Numbered from the stretch's first letter, positions 27,198 through 37,848 are shown. The stretch is DNA of 59,743 bases from Nocardioides flavus (ex Wang et al. 2016) (GCF_014653115.1 NZ_BNAD01000017.1:1-59743); one strand, 5' to 3'. Notes: generated by a model not told the origin, from the letters alone. Numbers and translations are program-made.

Positions 27198-28529
27198 TCA
27201 GACCCCCGTGGTCTGCTTGGTCCGGAGGTCGTACCAGGTCTTCTCGTAGCCCGGGATGGTGAGCTGGGTGTTGCTCGGCGTGGCCCCGGGGACCGGGCTG
27301 CCCTGGTCGTCGACGCCGAGGAGCTCCGTCGTCACCGGGGTGGCGGGGTGGGCACCCAGCTCGCCTGCGAAGTGGCACGCGACCTTGTGGCGCTTGCCGA
27401 TCTGCAGCAGCGGCGGCTCGACCTTGGCACAGATCTCCTGCGCGAACTGGCAGCGCGTACGGAACCGGCAGCCGGACGGCGGGTTGATCGGGCTGGGCAC
27501 GTCGCCCTCGAGGCGGATGCGCTCGCGCCGACCGCCGACGGCCGCCTGCTTGACGTCGGGCACCGCGGAGAGCAGCGCCTGCGTGTAGGGGTGGTGCGGG
27601 TGGGAGTAGATCGTCTCCCGGTCGCCGATCTCCACGATCTTGCCGAGGTACATCACGGCGATCTCGGGGCAGAAGTGACGCACGATGGCCAGGTCGTGGG
27701 CGATGAAGAGGAACGCCACGTCGAACTCGGACTGGATGTCCTGGAGCAGGTTGATGACCTGGGCCTGGATCGACACGTCGAGTGCCGAGACCGGCTCGTC
27801 CGCGACGAGCACCTTGGGGTTCAGGGTCAGCGCGCGGGCGATGCCGATGCGCTGGCGCTGGCCGCCGGAGAACTCGTTGGGGTAGCGGTTGTAGTGCTCG
27901 GGGTTGAGGCCGACGATCTCGAGCAGCTCCTGCACGCGCGGCAGGACCTTGTCCTTCGGCACCACGTTGTGGACCTCGAGGGGCGCACCGACGATCGTGC
28001 CGACCGTGTGGCGCGGGTTCAGCGAGGTGTACGGGTCCTGGAAGATCATCTGCACGTCGCGGCGCAGCGGCTTCATCTCGCGGTTGGAGAGCTTGGCCAG
28101 GTCCTTGCCGTCGAACATCATCGAGCCGCCGGTCGGCTTGTAGAGCCGGGTGATGAGGCGACCGGTGGTCGACTTGCCACACCCCGACTCCCCCACCAGG
28201 CCCAGCGAGCCGCCCTTGGGCACCTCGAAGGAGATGCCGTCGACGGCCTGCACGTGCCCGATCGTGCGTCGTACGACCCCGGACGACTTCACCGGGAAGT
28301 ACATCTTGAGGTTGTCGACGGTCAGCACGGCCGGAGCGTCGGGGTCGAGCTCGGAGGCGGTGTGGCCGTGCTCGGCGACGATGTGGAAGTCGAGGTCGCC
28401 GACGTTGACCTCGTGCGAGCCGTACGCGTCGCTCACGTCGTCGCCGAGCCGGCGCTCGCCGGCCTCGGCGGCGTTGGCCCCGACGGCGGTCGGCTCGACC
28501 TCGGCTCGGGCGTTGGGATCCTGGGTCAT
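27198..28529 (-). CDS. Peptide ABC transporter ATPase, OppF/DppF type
   Basis: 443 residues from ATG 28529, overlapping the OppD-like stop by 4 bases. About 80 extra N-terminal residues of acidic character precede the nucleotide-binding domain. Walker [11 protein letters not shown]-loop [11 protein letters not shown], signature F-S-G-G-Q-R-Q-R, Walker B V-L-V-A-D-E-P. The C-terminal oligopeptide/dipeptide domain has cysteines in C-R-F-R-T-R-C, then C, then C-H-F, like the 4Fe-4S-type motif of this subfamily. Drives peptide uptake with the OppD-like partner. Confidence 0.93.
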   Translation of the reverse strand: MTQDPNARAEVEPTAVGANAAEAGERRLGDDVSDAYGSHEVNVGDLDFHIVAEHGHTASELDPDAPAVLTVDNLKMYFPVKSSGVVRRTIGHVQAVDGISFEVPKGGSLGLVGESGCGKSTTGRLITRLYKPTGGSMMFDGKDLAKLSNREMKPLRRDVQMIFQDPYTSLNPRHTVGTIVGAPLEVHNVVPKDKVLPRVQELLEIVGLNPEHYNRYPNEFSGGQRQRIGIARALTLNPKVLVADEPVSALDVSIQAQVINLLQDIQSEFDVAFLFIAHDLAIVRHFCPEIAVMYLGKIVEIGDRETIYSHPHHPYTQALLSAVPDVKQAAVGGRRERIRLEGDVPSPINPPSGCRFRTRCQFAQEICAKVEPPLLQIGKRHKVACHFAGELGAHPATPVTTELLGVDDQGSPVPGATPSNTQLTIPGYEKTWYDLRTKQTTGV

Positions 28530-29632
28530 CGGGTCTCCTCGAGGAGCTCGGGGGCGATCTCGGGCAGCACCTCGGTCTGGTAGACCGCGACCGGGTCGGC
28601 GAGGTGGCAGCGCTTGAGATGGGCCGTGCCCGAGCTGGCCGGCAGCAGCTCGGGAAGCTGGGTGGTGCACAGGTCGCCGGGGACCTTGGTGGAGTGCACG
28701 CAACGGGGGTGGAAGGAGCATCCCGACGGGGGCCGCAGCAGGCTCGGCGGGTTGCCGGGGATGGGGATCAGCCGCGCGTCGGTCGACGACGACACGTCGG
28801 GCACGCTGGACAGCAGGCCCCACGTGTAGGGCATCTCCGGCGTGGTCAGGATCTCCTTGGTGGTGCCGAACTCGACGCAGCGGCCGGCGTACATCACCAG
28901 GACGTCGTCGGCCATCTCAGCGATCACCCCGAGGTCGTGGGTGATGATGATGACGGCCGAGTTGAACTCGCGCTGCAGGTCCTGGAGCAGGTCGAGGATC
29001 TGCGCCTGCACCGTCACGTCGAGGGCGGTCGTCGGCTCGTCGGCGATGAGCAGCGACGGGTCGTTGATGAGGCCCATCGCGATCATGGCGCGCTGGCGCA
29101 TGCCGCCGGAGAACTGGTGCGGGAAGTCGTCCACGCGCCGGTCCGGCTGCGGGATGCCGACGCGGTCGAGCATCTCGATCGCCTTGCGGCGGGCGTCGCG
29201 CTTGGAGGCGCTCGAGTGGTGGACCAGGTAGGCCTCCTCGAGCTGCGCGCCGATCTTGTAGAAGGGGTGCAGCGCGGCGAGGGCGTCCTGGAAGATCATC
29301 GCCATGGAGTTGCCGCGCAGGCCGCGCATGCGCGACTCGCTCAGTCCGACGACCTCGGTGCCACCCACGCGGATGGAGCCGGAGATCTTGGCCGACTTGG
29401 CGTCGTGCAGGCCCATCACGGCCATGCTGGAGACGGACTTGCCCGAGCCGGACTCGCCGACGATGCCGAGCGTCTTGCCCTTCTCGACCGAGTAGGACAG
29501 GCCCTGCACCGCGGTGACGGGACCGTCCTCGGTCGGGAAGGTCACCATCAGGTCCTCGACCTGCAGGAAGGGACCGTCGGTCTCGGACGCCGCCGCGGCG
29601 GCGCTGGACTGGGTCACGGGAACGCTGGTCAC
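28526..29632 (-). CDS. Peptide ABC transporter ATPase, OppD/DppD type
   Basis: 368 residues from GTG 29632, which overlaps the permease stop (GTGA). Walker [10 protein letters not shown], signature F-S-G-G-M-R-Q-R, Walker [13 protein letters not shown], switch histidine I-T-H-D-L-G. C-terminal domain with [11 protein letters not shown] typical of OppD. Pairs with the OppF-like ATPase in a hetero-dimer at the membrane. Confidence 0.94.
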   Translation of the reverse strand: MTSVPVTQSSAAAAASETDGPFLQVEDLMVTFPTEDGPVTAVQGLSYSVEKGKTLGIVGESGSGKSVSSMAVMGLHDAKSAKISGSIRVGGTEVVGLSESRMRGLRGNSMAMIFQDALAALHPFYKIGAQLEEAYLVHHSSASKRDARRKAIEMLDRVGIPQPDRRVDDFPHQFSGGMRQRAMIAMGLINDPSLLIADEPTTALDVTVQAQILDLLQDLQREFNSAVIIITHDLGVIAEMADDVLVMYAGRCVEFGTTKEILTTPEMPYTWGLLSSVPDVSSSTDARLIPIPGNPPSLLRPPSGCSFHPRCVHSTKVPGDLCTTQLPELLPASSGTAHLKRCHLADPVAVYQTEVLPEIAPELLEETR

Positions 29633-30636
29633 GAGAGCCTCACCCTCGGGTCGAGGACGCTGTAGACAACGTCGACGAGCAGGTTGGAGATGATCAGGAC
29701 GACGGCGCTGAACAGGGCGGTGGCCATCACGACCGGGAGGTCCTTGCCCTGCACCGCCTCGAGCGCCCACCAGCCGATGCCCTGGATCTCGAAGATCCGC
29801 TCGGTGAAGATCGTGCCGGCGAGCAGGGTGCCGAAGTCGATGCCGAAGATGGTGACGACCGGCACCAGGGCGGCCCGCAGGCCGTGCTTGTAGACGATCT
29901 TGCGCGCGGGCAGGCCCTTGGCCTTGGCCGTGCGGATGTAGTCCTCGCTGAGCGCCTCGACCATCGCTCCGCGGGTGAATCGCGTGTACTGGGTGCAGCC
30001 GAAGATGCCGAGTGCGACCCAGGCGAGGAAGAGCCCGCTGAACCACTTGAACGGACCGTTCTCGCCTATGGAGAAGTAGCCGGTGTCGCTGAACAGGGGC
30101 ACCTCGAAGGTGATCGTGAGGTAGAGCCAGGTCAGGAGCGCGAAGAGGTAGTAGGGGATCGAGCTGATGAACAGGAAGCTCGAGACCAGGGCCTTGTCGG
30201 CCACGGTGCCACGCCGTCGCGCGGCTGCGACGCCGATGGGGACGCCGAAGAGGAGGTAGAGGAACGCGCCGCCGATGGCCACGGAGAAGGTCGCGGGCAT
30301 GCGCGAGACCAGCTCCTCCTTGACCGGCTGCTTGGTGCGGTAGCTGACGCCCAGGCACGGGGCCGGGCACTCGTACTCGCTGGAGGCGATGGTGAGCGTA
30401 CGTCCGACGAAGACGCCCTGGACGAACTTGCCGTACTCCTCGTAGACGGGGTTGTTGTAGCCCAGCGTCTCTTCGTAGATCTCGATCCGGTCGCCACACC
30501 TGTTGCTGGTCTCGCGGTCGCAGATCGGTTGAGCAGGGCTCGACGGTCCGAACCAGAACAGCAGGAAGATTCCCATCGAGACCAGCGTCACGACGAGGAC
30601 TCCCGAGATCAGGCGCTTCACGACATAGGCAAACAT
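29629..30636 (-). CDS. Peptide ABC transporter permease, OppB/DppB type
   Basis: 335 residues with six predicted membrane spans. The first span starts V-V-K-R-L-I-S-G-V-L-V-V, and the periplasmic loop before span 2 is enlarged and contains cysteine pairs. EAA-type loop: R-G-A-M-V-E-A-L-S-E-D-Y-I-R-T-A-K-A-K-G, the coupling site for the ATPases. SD-like CGGAGAG before the start. Forms the channel with the OppC-like permease. Confidence 0.93.
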   Translation of the reverse strand: MFAYVVKRLISGVLVVTLVSMGIFLLFWFGPSSPAQPICDRETSNRCGDRIEIYEETLGYNNPVYEEYGKFVQGVFVGRTLTIASSEYECPAPCLGVSYRTKQPVKEELVSRMPATFSVAIGGAFLYLLFGVPIGVAAARRRGTVADKALVSSFLFISSIPYYLFALLTWLYLTITFEVPLFSDTGYFSIGENGPFKWFSGLFLAWVALGIFGCTQYTRFTRGAMVEALSEDYIRTAKAKGLPARKIVYKHGLRAALVPVVTIFGIDFGTLLAGTIFTERIFEIQGIGWWALEAVQGKDLPVVMATALFSAVVLIISNLLVDVVYSVLDPRVRLS

Positions 30637-30711
30637 CGCTGGTCACTCTCCGGGGATGGTGGATGAGTCGGACCCCCGAGGCGCAGAAGCCTACCGGGTC
30701 CGGGCTGCCGA

Positions 30712-30743
30712 GTGGGGGCTCCCATTGGTACGGGAGCCCCCAC
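30712..30743 (-). terminator. 12-bp perfect hairpin between the binding-protein and OppB-like genes
   Basis: Stem 30712-30723 with 30732-30743 (gtgggggctccc), 8-base loop. It lies 87 bases downstream of the binding-protein stop and upstream of the OppB-like start. Such hairpins after the binding-protein gene commonly stabilise or partly terminate transcripts so that the binding protein is made in excess. There is no T-run on the minus strand. The 193-base gap holds nothing else I recognise. Confidence 0.65.
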
Positions 30744-30829
30744 CGGTCAGGGGTGCTACAGGTACTGCTGTGTGGTGCTGGGTACTACGTGGTGCTCCGG
30801 GTCCTCAGGACCCGTGGCGAGCGCCAGGA

Positions 30830-32608
30830 TCACTGCATCACGTACAGGTCCTTGTAGTTCGGCGCACCGAGGGCGCCGTCGCCCGTCGGGTTGCCGATCT
30901 TGCTGCCGAACACGAACAGGTCGTTGCGGAACGCGGTCGGGATGATCGGGAAGTAGTCCGTCATGATCATCTCGTCCAGGTCGCCCCACGCGGCGGGCTG
31001 CTCGTCGACCGGAACCTCGGTCACGATGCGGTCGATCTCCTCGTCAACAGCGGCCTCCTTGAAGAAGGCGGTGTTGTAGACCTCGTCGCCACCCAGCAGC
31101 GGCGGGATCATGGTCGAGGCCGACGGCCAGTCCGAGCACCAGTTGACGCCACGGAGGTTCAGCTTCTTGTTGATCTTGCTGTCGGGGTCGAGCCACACGT
31201 TGTACGGGGACTCCTGCACCGGGATCGCGTTGACCTTGAAGCCGGAGGCCTCGAAGCCCTTGGTGATCTGGTCCTGGGTGGCCTTGGCCAGCGGGTCGAC
31301 CTCGTAGTAGACCATGGTGATCTCGTAGGGCTCGTCGCCGTAGCCGGCCTCGGCCAGCAGCTCCTTGGCCTTCTCCGGGTCGTAGGTGATCTGCTCACCG
31401 TCGACCTGGAAGTCCTTCTTGCCGGCCATGCCGGGGGGCATCACCGAGTTGGCGGGGATGCGGGTCACGCCGGGGACCTCGCCGCCGGCGATCCACACGT
31501 CCTCGTAGGGGTACGCGTAGGCCAGGGCCTTGCGGACCTCGATCTCGGTGATCTTGGTGTAGTCCGGTGTCAGGGTCGAGACGCACTGCGACGTCTGCTG
31601 CACGAGACGGTCGCCGAGCTGCGCGTTGGCGTCGTTGTACTTGTCCGAGCCGAGCGAGGCGGAGACGGCGGTCTGGCTGTCGGCGTTGTCCGACAGCATG
31701 ATCTCGTCGACCTTGGCCTGGTCCTGGTTGAACTTGAAGACGAACTCGTCGGCGTACTGGTGACGACCCGGGTCGGACTCAGGAGCCCACTGGTCGTTCT
31801 TCACGAGGACGAGCTCCTCGTTGGGCTTGTAGCTCTCGACCTTGTAGGGGCCGTTGGAGAGCGGCTTGGTGCCGTAGTTCGGCGGCTTGGAGGCGTTGCC
31901 GAGCGGAGCCGGGCCCATGGCCATGAAGGCGCCCCAGTAGTCCATCTCCGGGAAGGGCTTCTCCATCGAGATGGTGATGTCCTGGCCGTTGACCGTGACA
32001 CCGTCCCAGTTCTCGCACTTGGGGTCCTTGCCGGTGTACGGACCCTCGTAGTCGGCCGCGCCGGCGAAGTAGTCCTTGGAGTACTTCGTGCCCGGACCGG
32101 ACGGGAACGCCTCGGAGTCGAGCGAGCGGCAGATGCCGAAGGCGACCTCTTCGGGGGTGACGGGCTTGCCGTCCTCCCACGTGGCGTCCTCACGGATGGT
32201 GAAGGTCCACTCCGTGAAGTCCTCGTTGTAGGTGCCCAGGTCGGTGGCGAGGTCGGGGACCAGGATCGGGTCGCCGGTCTCCTCGTCACGGATGTACTGG
32301 GTCAGCGAGCGGTGCGTCAGCGCCTGCTGGATGGAGTTGCCGGTGACGGACCAGCCACCGGTGGGGTCGAGCGAGTCGGGACCCGGGTCGCCGGCGAGGT
32401 AGACCGTGATGGTCCCGCCCTCGGTGGCGCCCTCGACCTCGGCGGCGGGGCCCTGACGCTCAGCGTCCTTCGTGCCCCCCTCCTGGTCGCCGAACTCCCT
32501 CTGCGTGCCCTCGCCGGTCTCGCCCTCGTCAGACGACCCGCCGCCGCAGGCGGCGAGGGTCAGGAGGGCGGCACCAGCAACGAGTGCGAGCGGCTTGTTC
32601 CGCTTCAT
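30830..32608 (-). CDS. Peptide ABC transporter substrate-binding lipoprotein, OppA/DppA type
   Basis: 592 residues. Signal with lipobox L-A-A-C (Cys21), then a Gly/Ser/Glu linker. SBP family 5 blocks are clear (D-P-T-G-G-W, D-F-T-E-W-T-F-T-I-R-E-D, W-E-D-G-K-P-V-T-P-E-E-V). It is lysine-rich compared with its arginine-richer paralogue at 23984-25756. It captures peptides outside the membrane and delivers them to the OppBC channel. Located between the two permease genes, second in the operon. Confidence 0.94.
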   Translation of the reverse strand: MKRNKPLALVAGAALLTLAACGGGSSDEGETGEGTQREFGDQEGGTKDAERQGPAAEVEGATEGGTITVYLAGDPGPDSLDPTGGWSVTGNSIQQALTHRSLTQYIRDEETGDPILVPDLATDLGTYNEDFTEWTFTIREDATWEDGKPVTPEEVAFGICRSLDSEAFPSGPGTKYSKDYFAGAADYEGPYTGKDPKCENWDGVTVNGQDITISMEKPFPEMDYWGAFMAMGPAPLGNASKPPNYGTKPLSNGPYKVESYKPNEELVLVKNDQWAPESDPGRHQYADEFVFKFNQDQAKVDEIMLSDNADSQTAVSASLGSDKYNDANAQLGDRLVQQTSQCVSTLTPDYTKITEIEVRKALAYAYPYEDVWIAGGEVPGVTRIPANSVMPPGMAGKKDFQVDGEQITYDPEKAKELLAEAGYGDEPYEITMVYYEVDPLAKATQDQITKGFEASGFKVNAIPVQESPYNVWLDPDSKINKKLNLRGVNWCSDWPSASTMIPPLLGGDEVYNTAFFKEAAVDEEIDRIVTEVPVDEQPAAWGDLDEMIMTDYFPIIPTAFRNDLFVFGSKIGNPTGDGALGAPNYKDLYVMQ

Positions 32609-32678
32609 GCTGTCCAGCCTTTCTTTCTTGTTCTCACCGAGGACGGCGTCTCCGGCGACGTGTGTGGGACCCGGAAGG

Positions 32679-33710
32679 TCAGCGTCGGGTCTTGGGGTCG
32701 AGGGCGTCGCGCACCGCGTCGCCCAAGAGGTTGAGGGACAGCACCAGCGCGACGATGCCGAGCAGCGGCTGCCACAGGTACTGCGGGTACTCGCGGAAGT
32801 ACGTCGGGGTGGCGGCCTTGAGGATCGTCTGGCCCCACGAGACGCCGTCGGTGACGCCGATGCCGAGGTAGGCCAGGCCGGCCTCCAGCGCGACGAACGC
32901 GGGCAGCATCAGCGAGACGCTGATGATGATCGGCGCGGCGAGGTTGGGCAGGAGCTCCTTGAACAGGATCCGCGAGGTCGGCATGCCCATCACGCGGGCC
33001 GCCTGGACGAACTCGCGCTCGCGCAGGGCGAGGACCTCACCGCGGATCAGGCGGGCCGTGCCCATCCAGCCGAACATCGCCAGGACCATCACGAGGCTGA
33101 ACTTCTGGATCGTGGGGTAGTCCGGCGAGGTGTTGAACCGCTCGTTGAGGATCGGGGCCAGCGTCAGCGCCGCGAGGAGGAACGGGATCGTGAGGAACAT
33201 GTCGATGAAGAACGACAGGACCTTGTCGACCGCGCCGCCGAGGAAGCCGGCCAGCAGGCCGATGACCACGCCGACGACGCTGGCGATCAGCGTGGCCGTG
33301 AAGGCGATCAGGAGGGACACGCGGCAGCCGTGGAGCCAGTAGGCCAGGTTGTCCTCACCGGTGCGCGGGGCGACACCCATGGGGTGCTCCCACGTGAAGG
33401 GACCGACGGGCGGACCCATCTCGGGCTTCGGCAGGCCGTTGTTGAGGCCGTCGACTCGCTCGGAGGCGAGGGGGGTCTCGAGGCTGACGCCGAAGAGGTC
33501 GCTGATCGTCCCGGCGAACATCGCGCAGATGACGAAGAACAGGACCACCACCGCACAGACGACGGCGATCTTGTCCCGGGCCAGGCGGCCCAGCGCGATC
33601 CGCAACGGCGACTTGCCGGAGATCTCCTTGGCCTGCTGGCTGTTGGGATCCTGCTGCGGCTCGTCGCTCAACGAGCCCAGCGTCTCCGGCCCTGCGGTCT
33701 CTGCCGACAT
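32679..33710 (-). CDS. Peptide ABC transporter permease, OppC/DppC type
   Basis: 343 residues, first gene of the transporter operon. About 35 cytoplasmic residues, then a transmembrane helix (I-A-V-V-C-A-V-V-V-L-F-F-V-I-C), a large loop and five more spans. EAA loop: R-G-E-V-L-A-L-R-E-R-E-F-V-Q-A-A-R-V-M-G. GGGGAG precedes the ATG by 3-8 bases. An inverted repeat at 33820-33835 lies about 110 bases upstream and might regulate the operon. Confidence 0.93.
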   Translation of the reverse strand: MSAETAGPETLGSLSDEPQQDPNSQQAKEISGKSPLRIALGRLARDKIAVVCAVVVLFFVICAMFAGTISDLFGVSLETPLASERVDGLNNGLPKPEMGPPVGPFTWEHPMGVAPRTGEDNLAYWLHGCRVSLLIAFTATLIASVVGVVIGLLAGFLGGAVDKVLSFFIDMFLTIPFLLAALTLAPILNERFNTSPDYPTIQKFSLVMVLAMFGWMGTARLIRGEVLALREREFVQAARVMGMPTSRILFKELLPNLAAPIIISVSLMLPAFVALEAGLAYLGIGVTDGVSWGQTILKAATPTYFREYPQYLWQPLLGIVALVLSLNLLGDAVRDALDPKTRR

Positions 33711-33819
33711 GCTCTCCCCATCTGGTTCGGGACTTTCCCGACGCAGATCGGGGGTCCCCCGGGGCCTGCGCCGAGACGGGACTCTATGTGACCCACGACG
33801 CTCCGACGATCACCGACGG

Positions 33820-33835
33820 GTAACGATCCCGTTAC
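33820..33835. promoter_or_regulatory. Inverted repeat GTAACG-N4-CGTTAC, candidate operator of the peptide transporter operon
   Basis: A perfect 6-bp inverted repeat with a 4-base spacer in the 175-base gap between the aspS stop and the OppC-like start, the only dyad with operator-like geometry there. It is AT-richer than its surroundings. The binding protein is unknown. A weak ATAGAG-like -10 lies downstream of it on the minus strand. Confidence 0.35.
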
Positions 33836-33885
33836 GACGTGTTGCCCTCGTCGTCGCCTCGAACCCACGGCAAACCTGCGGGAGA

Positions 33886-35679
33886 TCACTCCGCGCGCGG
33901 GACGTCCTTCGCGGGCACCGCGTCGACACCGGCTTCCTTTCGCTGCTCCGCGGTGATGGGAGCGGGCGCGGCCGTGAGCGGGTCGTAGCCGCCGCCGGAC
34001 TTGGGGAAGGCGATGACGTCGCGGATCGAGTCGGTGCCGGCCAGCAGCGCGACGATGCGGTCCATGCCCACCGCGATGCCACCGTGCGGGGGCGCGCCGA
34101 ACTTGAAGGCGTCGAGCAGGAAGCCGAACTTCTCCTGCGCCTCCTCCTCCCCCAGGCCCATGACGGAGAACACCCGCTTCTGGATGTCGCCGCGGTGGAT
34201 ACGGATGGACCCGCCGCCGAGCTCGTTGCCGTTGCAGACGATGTCGTAGGCGTACGCCAGCGCGCTGCCGGGGTCGGTGTCGAAGGTGTCGACGAACTCC
34301 GGCTTGGGACTGGTGAACGCGTGGTGCACGGCCGTCCAGGCGCCCGCACCGACGGCCACGTCGCCGCTCGCGACGGCCTCGGAGCTCGGCTCGAACAGCG
34401 GCGCGTCCACGACCCACGTGAAGGCGAAGGTCGAGTCGTCGAGCAGGTCGAGCCGGCGGCCGATCTCGAGGCGCGCGGCGCCGAGCAGCGCCCGGCTGCT
34501 CTTCACCGGGCCGGCGGCGAAGAAGACGCAGTCGCCGGGCCGGGCGCCGACGTGGGCGGCGAGTCCCGCGCGCTCGGCGTCGGTGAGGTTCTTGGCGACC
34601 GGCCCGCCGAGCTCGCCGTCCTCGGCGATCGTGACGTAGGCCAGGCCCTTCGCACCGCGCTGCTTGGCCCAGTCCTGCCACGCGTCGAACTGGCGACGCG
34701 GCTGGCTGCCGCCGCCGGGCATGACGACCGCACCGACGTAGTCGGCCTGGAAGACCCGGAAGGGCGTGTCCTTGAAGTAGTCGGTGCACTCGACGAGCTC
34801 GAGGCCCATGCGGAGATCGGGCTTGTCCGAGCCGTACCTGGCCATCGCGTCTGCGTACGTCATCCGCGGCAACGGGCGCTCGATCGTGTGGCCGGCCTGC
34901 GCCCACATCGCCTCGAGCACGTCCTCCATCAGCTCGATGACGTCCTCCTGGTCCACGAAGCTCATCTCGATGTCGAGCTGGGTGAACTCGGGCTGGCGGT
35001 CGGCGCGGAAGTCCTCGTCGCGGTAGCAGCGCGCGATCTGGTAGTAGCGCTCCATGCCGCCGACCATCAGCAGCTGCTTGAACAGCTGCGGGCTCTGCGG
35101 CAGCGCGTACCAGCTGCCGGGGGCGAGGCGGGCCGGGACCAGGAAGTCGCGGGCGCCCTCCGGGGTGGACCGGGTGAGGGTCGGGGTCTCGACCTCGACG
35201 AAGTCGCGCGCGTCGAGCACGTCGCGAGCGGCCTTGTTGATCTTCGAGCGCAGCCGCAGCGCGGCGTTGGGGCCGGAGCGGCGCAGGTCGAGGTAGCGGT
35301 GCTTGAGGCGCGCCTCCTCGCCGACCTCGCCGCCCTTGTGACCGGAGGCGTCGTCGATCGGGAACGGCAGCGGCTCGGAGGTCGAGAGGACCTCGACCTC
35401 GGTGGCGACGACCTCGATCTCGCCGGTGGCGAGGTTGGGGTTCTCGTTGCCCTCCTTGCGGGCCACGACCTCGCCGACGACCTTGAGGCAGAACTCGCTG
35501 CGCAGGCTGTGCGCGACCGCCTCGTCGCGGACGACGACCTGTACGACGCCGCTGCTCTCGCGGAGGTCCAGGAACGCGACGCCGCCGTGGTCGCGCCGTC
35601 GGGCGACCCACCCGGCGAGCGTGACGGTCTGGCCGACGTGGTCGGCGCGCAGGGCGCCGGCGTCATGGGTGCGGATCAC
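33886..35679 (-). CDS. aspS: Aspartyl-tRNA synthetase
   Basis: 597 residues, bacterial-type. N-terminal OB anticodon-binding domain ([14 protein letters not shown]), class II core with [13 protein letters not shown] and [11 protein letters not shown] (motif 3), and the bacterial GAD insertion domain in the middle. Whether it also charges tRNA-Asn (non-discriminating) cannot be told here. Start overlaps the hisS stop by 4 bases (ATGA). Confidence 0.97.
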   Translation of the reverse strand: MIRTHDAGALRADHVGQTVTLAGWVARRRDHGGVAFLDLRESSGVVQVVVRDEAVAHSLRSEFCLKVVGEVVARKEGNENPNLATGEIEVVATEVEVLSTSEPLPFPIDDASGHKGGEVGEEARLKHRYLDLRRSGPNAALRLRSKINKAARDVLDARDFVEVETPTLTRSTPEGARDFLVPARLAPGSWYALPQSPQLFKQLLMVGGMERYYQIARCYRDEDFRADRQPEFTQLDIEMSFVDQEDVIELMEDVLEAMWAQAGHTIERPLPRMTYADAMARYGSDKPDLRMGLELVECTDYFKDTPFRVFQADYVGAVVMPGGGSQPRRQFDAWQDWAKQRGAKGLAYVTIAEDGELGGPVAKNLTDAERAGLAAHVGARPGDCVFFAAGPVKSSRALLGAARLEIGRRLDLLDDSTFAFTWVVDAPLFEPSSEAVASGDVAVGAGAWTAVHHAFTSPKPEFVDTFDTDPGSALAYAYDIVCNGNELGGGSIRIHRGDIQKRVFSVMGLGEEEAQEKFGFLLDAFKFGAPPHGGIAVGMDRIVALLAGTDSIRDVIAFPKSGGGYDPLTAAPAPITAEQRKEAGVDAVPAKDVPRAE

Positions 35680-37052
35680 TGGATCTCCTCGGTTTCACTG
35701 GTTTCGCTGGTTGCGGTGGTGATGATCGTGGGCCGTACGTCGGCCTCGGGCGGCGACCAGGCCGAGGGATCGGCCTCGACCTGCTCGCCGGTGCGGATGT
35801 CCTTGACCTGGTGGGTCACTCCCCCGCCGTCGGCCGGCTGGACGAACCAGACGAACGGGATGCCGCGGCGCTCGGCGAACCTGATCTGCTTGCCGAACTT
35901 CGCCGGGGACGGTGCGACCTCGCAGGCGATGTCGCGTGCCCGCAGCGCGGCGGCGACGGCGGTGCTGGCGGCGCGGTCGTCCTCGGTGTTGAGGGCGACG
36001 AGCACGGCGCTCGGCACCGGCCGGCTGCCCTCCAGGACGCCGTCGGCGATCAGGGGGACGAGGGTGCGGGAGACGCCGAAGGACACGCCCACCCCGGGGT
36101 ACGTCGTACGGCCGTCGCTGGCCAGCGCGTCGTAGCGCCCCCCGCCGCCGACGGACTTGAGGCGCTCGTAGCCCTCCATGAAGATCTCGACGACGGTGCC
36201 GGTGTAGTAGTCGAGGCCTCGCGCGATGCGGAGGTTGGCCTCGACGCCGACGCGGCCGCCGGCCACCGCGCGGCAGCCCTCGACGACCGCGGCGAGCTCC
36301 TCGAGCCCCTGGTCGAGCAGCTCGTCGGTGACGCCGAGTGCGCGGACCTGGTCGACGAACGACGTGTCCGTGACGCGGATGGTCGCCAGCTCGAGGCAGC
36401 GCCGGGCCTGCTCGGACGTGGTGCCGACACGGTCGACCAGCATCCGGGCGACCTCGTCGGCCGGGAGCTTGTCGAGCTTGTCGATGACCCGGATGGCGTC
36501 CGTGACGTCGTCGATGCCGAGACCCCGGTAGAAGCCCTGGATCAGCTTGCGGTTGTTGAACTGGAAGGACACGCGCGGGATCGGCAGGCGCCCGAGGGCG
36601 TCGACCATCACCGCCATCACCTCGACGTCGTGGTGGAACGGCAGCTCGTCGCGCCCGACGATGTCGACGTCGGCCTGGGTGAACTGGCGGTAGCGGCCCT
36701 CCTGGGGGCGCTCACCGCGCCAGGCCGGCTGCACCTGGTAGCGGCGGAAGGGGAACTCGAGGTGACCGGCGTGCTCGAGCACGTAGCGGGCGAACGGCAC
36801 CGTGAGGTCGAAGTGCAGGCCGAGCTCGGCCTTGGCGTCGGGCTCGGCCGCGATGCGCTGGAGGACGTAGATCTCCTTGTCCACCTCGCCGCCCTTGGCC
36901 AGGCGCTCGATCGGCTCGACGACCCGGGTCTCGATGTTGGCGAAGCCGTGCAGCTCGAAGGTGCGCGAGACCGACGCGATGACCTCGCGCTCGACGGCAC
37001 GCTGGGCAGGCAGCAGCTCGGGGAACCCGCTCAGCGGGCTGATCTTGCTCAT
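35676..37052 (-). CDS. hisS: Histidyl-tRNA synthetase
   Basis: 458 residues from ATG 37052, which shares a base with the MBL gene stop. Motif 1 region G-F-P-E-L-L-P, motif 2 [17 protein letters not shown], HisA signature [12 protein letters not shown] and motif 3 near [11 protein letters not shown]-terminal anticodon domain from about residue 340. Upstream partner of aspS, the conserved actinobacterial pair. Confidence 0.97.
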   Translation of the reverse strand: MSKISPLSGFPELLPAQRAVEREVIASVSRTFELHGFANIETRVVEPIERLAKGGEVDKEIYVLQRIAAEPDAKAELGLHFDLTVPFARYVLEHAGHLEFPFRRYQVQPAWRGERPQEGRYRQFTQADVDIVGRDELPFHHDVEVMAVMVDALGRLPIPRVSFQFNNRKLIQGFYRGLGIDDVTDAIRVIDKLDKLPADEVARMLVDRVGTTSEQARRCLELATIRVTDTSFVDQVRALGVTDELLDQGLEELAAVVEGCRAVAGGRVGVEANLRIARGLDYYTGTVVEIFMEGYERLKSVGGGGRYDALASDGRTTYPGVGVSFGVSRTLVPLIADGVLEGSRPVPSAVLVALNTEDDRAASTAVAAALRARDIACEVAPSPAKFGKQIRFAERRGIPFVWFVQPADGGGVTHQVKDIRTGEQVEADPSAWSPPEADVRPTIITTATSETSETEEIQ

Positions 37053-37735
37053 CAACGGTCCTGACGGAGGTCGTGGAGGAAGGGGTTGGTGGCGCGCTCG
37101 CGGCCGATCGAGGTCTGCTCGCCGTGGCCGGGCAGCACGACGATGTCGTCGGCCAGCGGCAGCACCTTGGTGCGCAGGCTCTCGAGCATCGTCGCGTGGT
37201 CGCCGCCGGGGAGGTCGGTGCGCCCGATCGAGCCCGCGAAGAGCAGGTCGCCGGAGAACATCACCTCCGAGACGTCATGCTCGGCGTACGGCGAGCGGAA
37301 GGTCACCGACCCCTCGGTGTGTCCCGGGGTGTGGTCGACGACGAACCGGAGGCCGGCCAGCTCGAGCTCGGCGAGGTCGGACAGCTCGCGCACGTCGTCG
37401 GGCTCGGCCCACGAGTAGTCGCCGCCCAGCAGCATCTGGGTCGTCTCGCGGCTCATCCCGGCCATCGGGTCGCTGAGCAGGTGGCGGTCGGCAGGATGGA
37501 TCCACGCGGTCGCGTCGTAGGTGCCCGCGACCGGCGCGACGCACCACATGTGGTCGACGTGGCCGTGGGTGACCAGGACGCTGACCGGCTTGAGCCGGTG
37601 CTCGCGCACCACCTGGTCGACTCCTGCGGCGGAGTCCTTGCCGGGGTCGATCACGACGCACTCGGACCCGGGACCCGTCGCCACGACGTAGCAGTTGGTC
37701 CCCCAGGGTCCGGCGGGGAAGCCGGCGATGAACAC
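37052..37735 (-). CDS. MBL-fold metallohydrolase (glyoxalase II-like)
   Basis: 227 residues from GTG 37735, chosen because homologues such as Rv2581c begin at the matching I/L-x-G-F-P-A-G; a longer frame extends to 37882. Metal-binding T-H-G-H-V-D-H-M, further His in D-H-T-P-G-H-T, Asp in F-S-G-D-L-L-F, and the late P-G-H-G. Typical binuclear-zinc hydrolase of thioesters such as S-D-lactoylglutathione or an equivalent thiol conjugate; substrate not proven. Conserved upstream of hisS. Confidence 0.88.
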   Translation of the reverse strand: MFIAGFPAGPWGTNCYVVATGPGSECVVIDPGKDSAAGVDQVVREHRLKPVSVLVTHGHVDHMWCVAPVAGTYDATAWIHPADRHLLSDPMAGMSRETTQMLLGGDYSWAEPDDVRELSDLAELELAGLRFVVDHTPGHTEGSVTFRSPYAEHDVSEVMFSGDLLFAGSIGRTDLPGGDHATMLESLRTKVLPLADDIVVLPGHGEQTSIGRERATNPFLHDLRQDR

Positions 37736-37834
37736 GGGCGTCAGTCCTTGCTTGTCGTCCACTGGTCGCCTGGCCGTCGGGCCAGTCGTCTGCTTGTCGG
37801 TGGGAAGCCTACCGACGGCGCTCCGGGCCATGAC

Positions 37835-37840
37835 TACGAT
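37835..37840 (+). promoter_or_regulatory. -10 element (TACGAT), leaderless promoter of the DUF349 gene
   Basis: TACGAT ends eight bases before the ATG at 37849. Confidence 0.45.
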
Positions 37841-37848
37841 GGGCGACC

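Noticed and set aside
33349..36135. Antisense open frame across the OppC-like gene, aspS and hisS
   Set aside because: Same composition artefact; it crosses intergenic DNA and gene boundaries without change.
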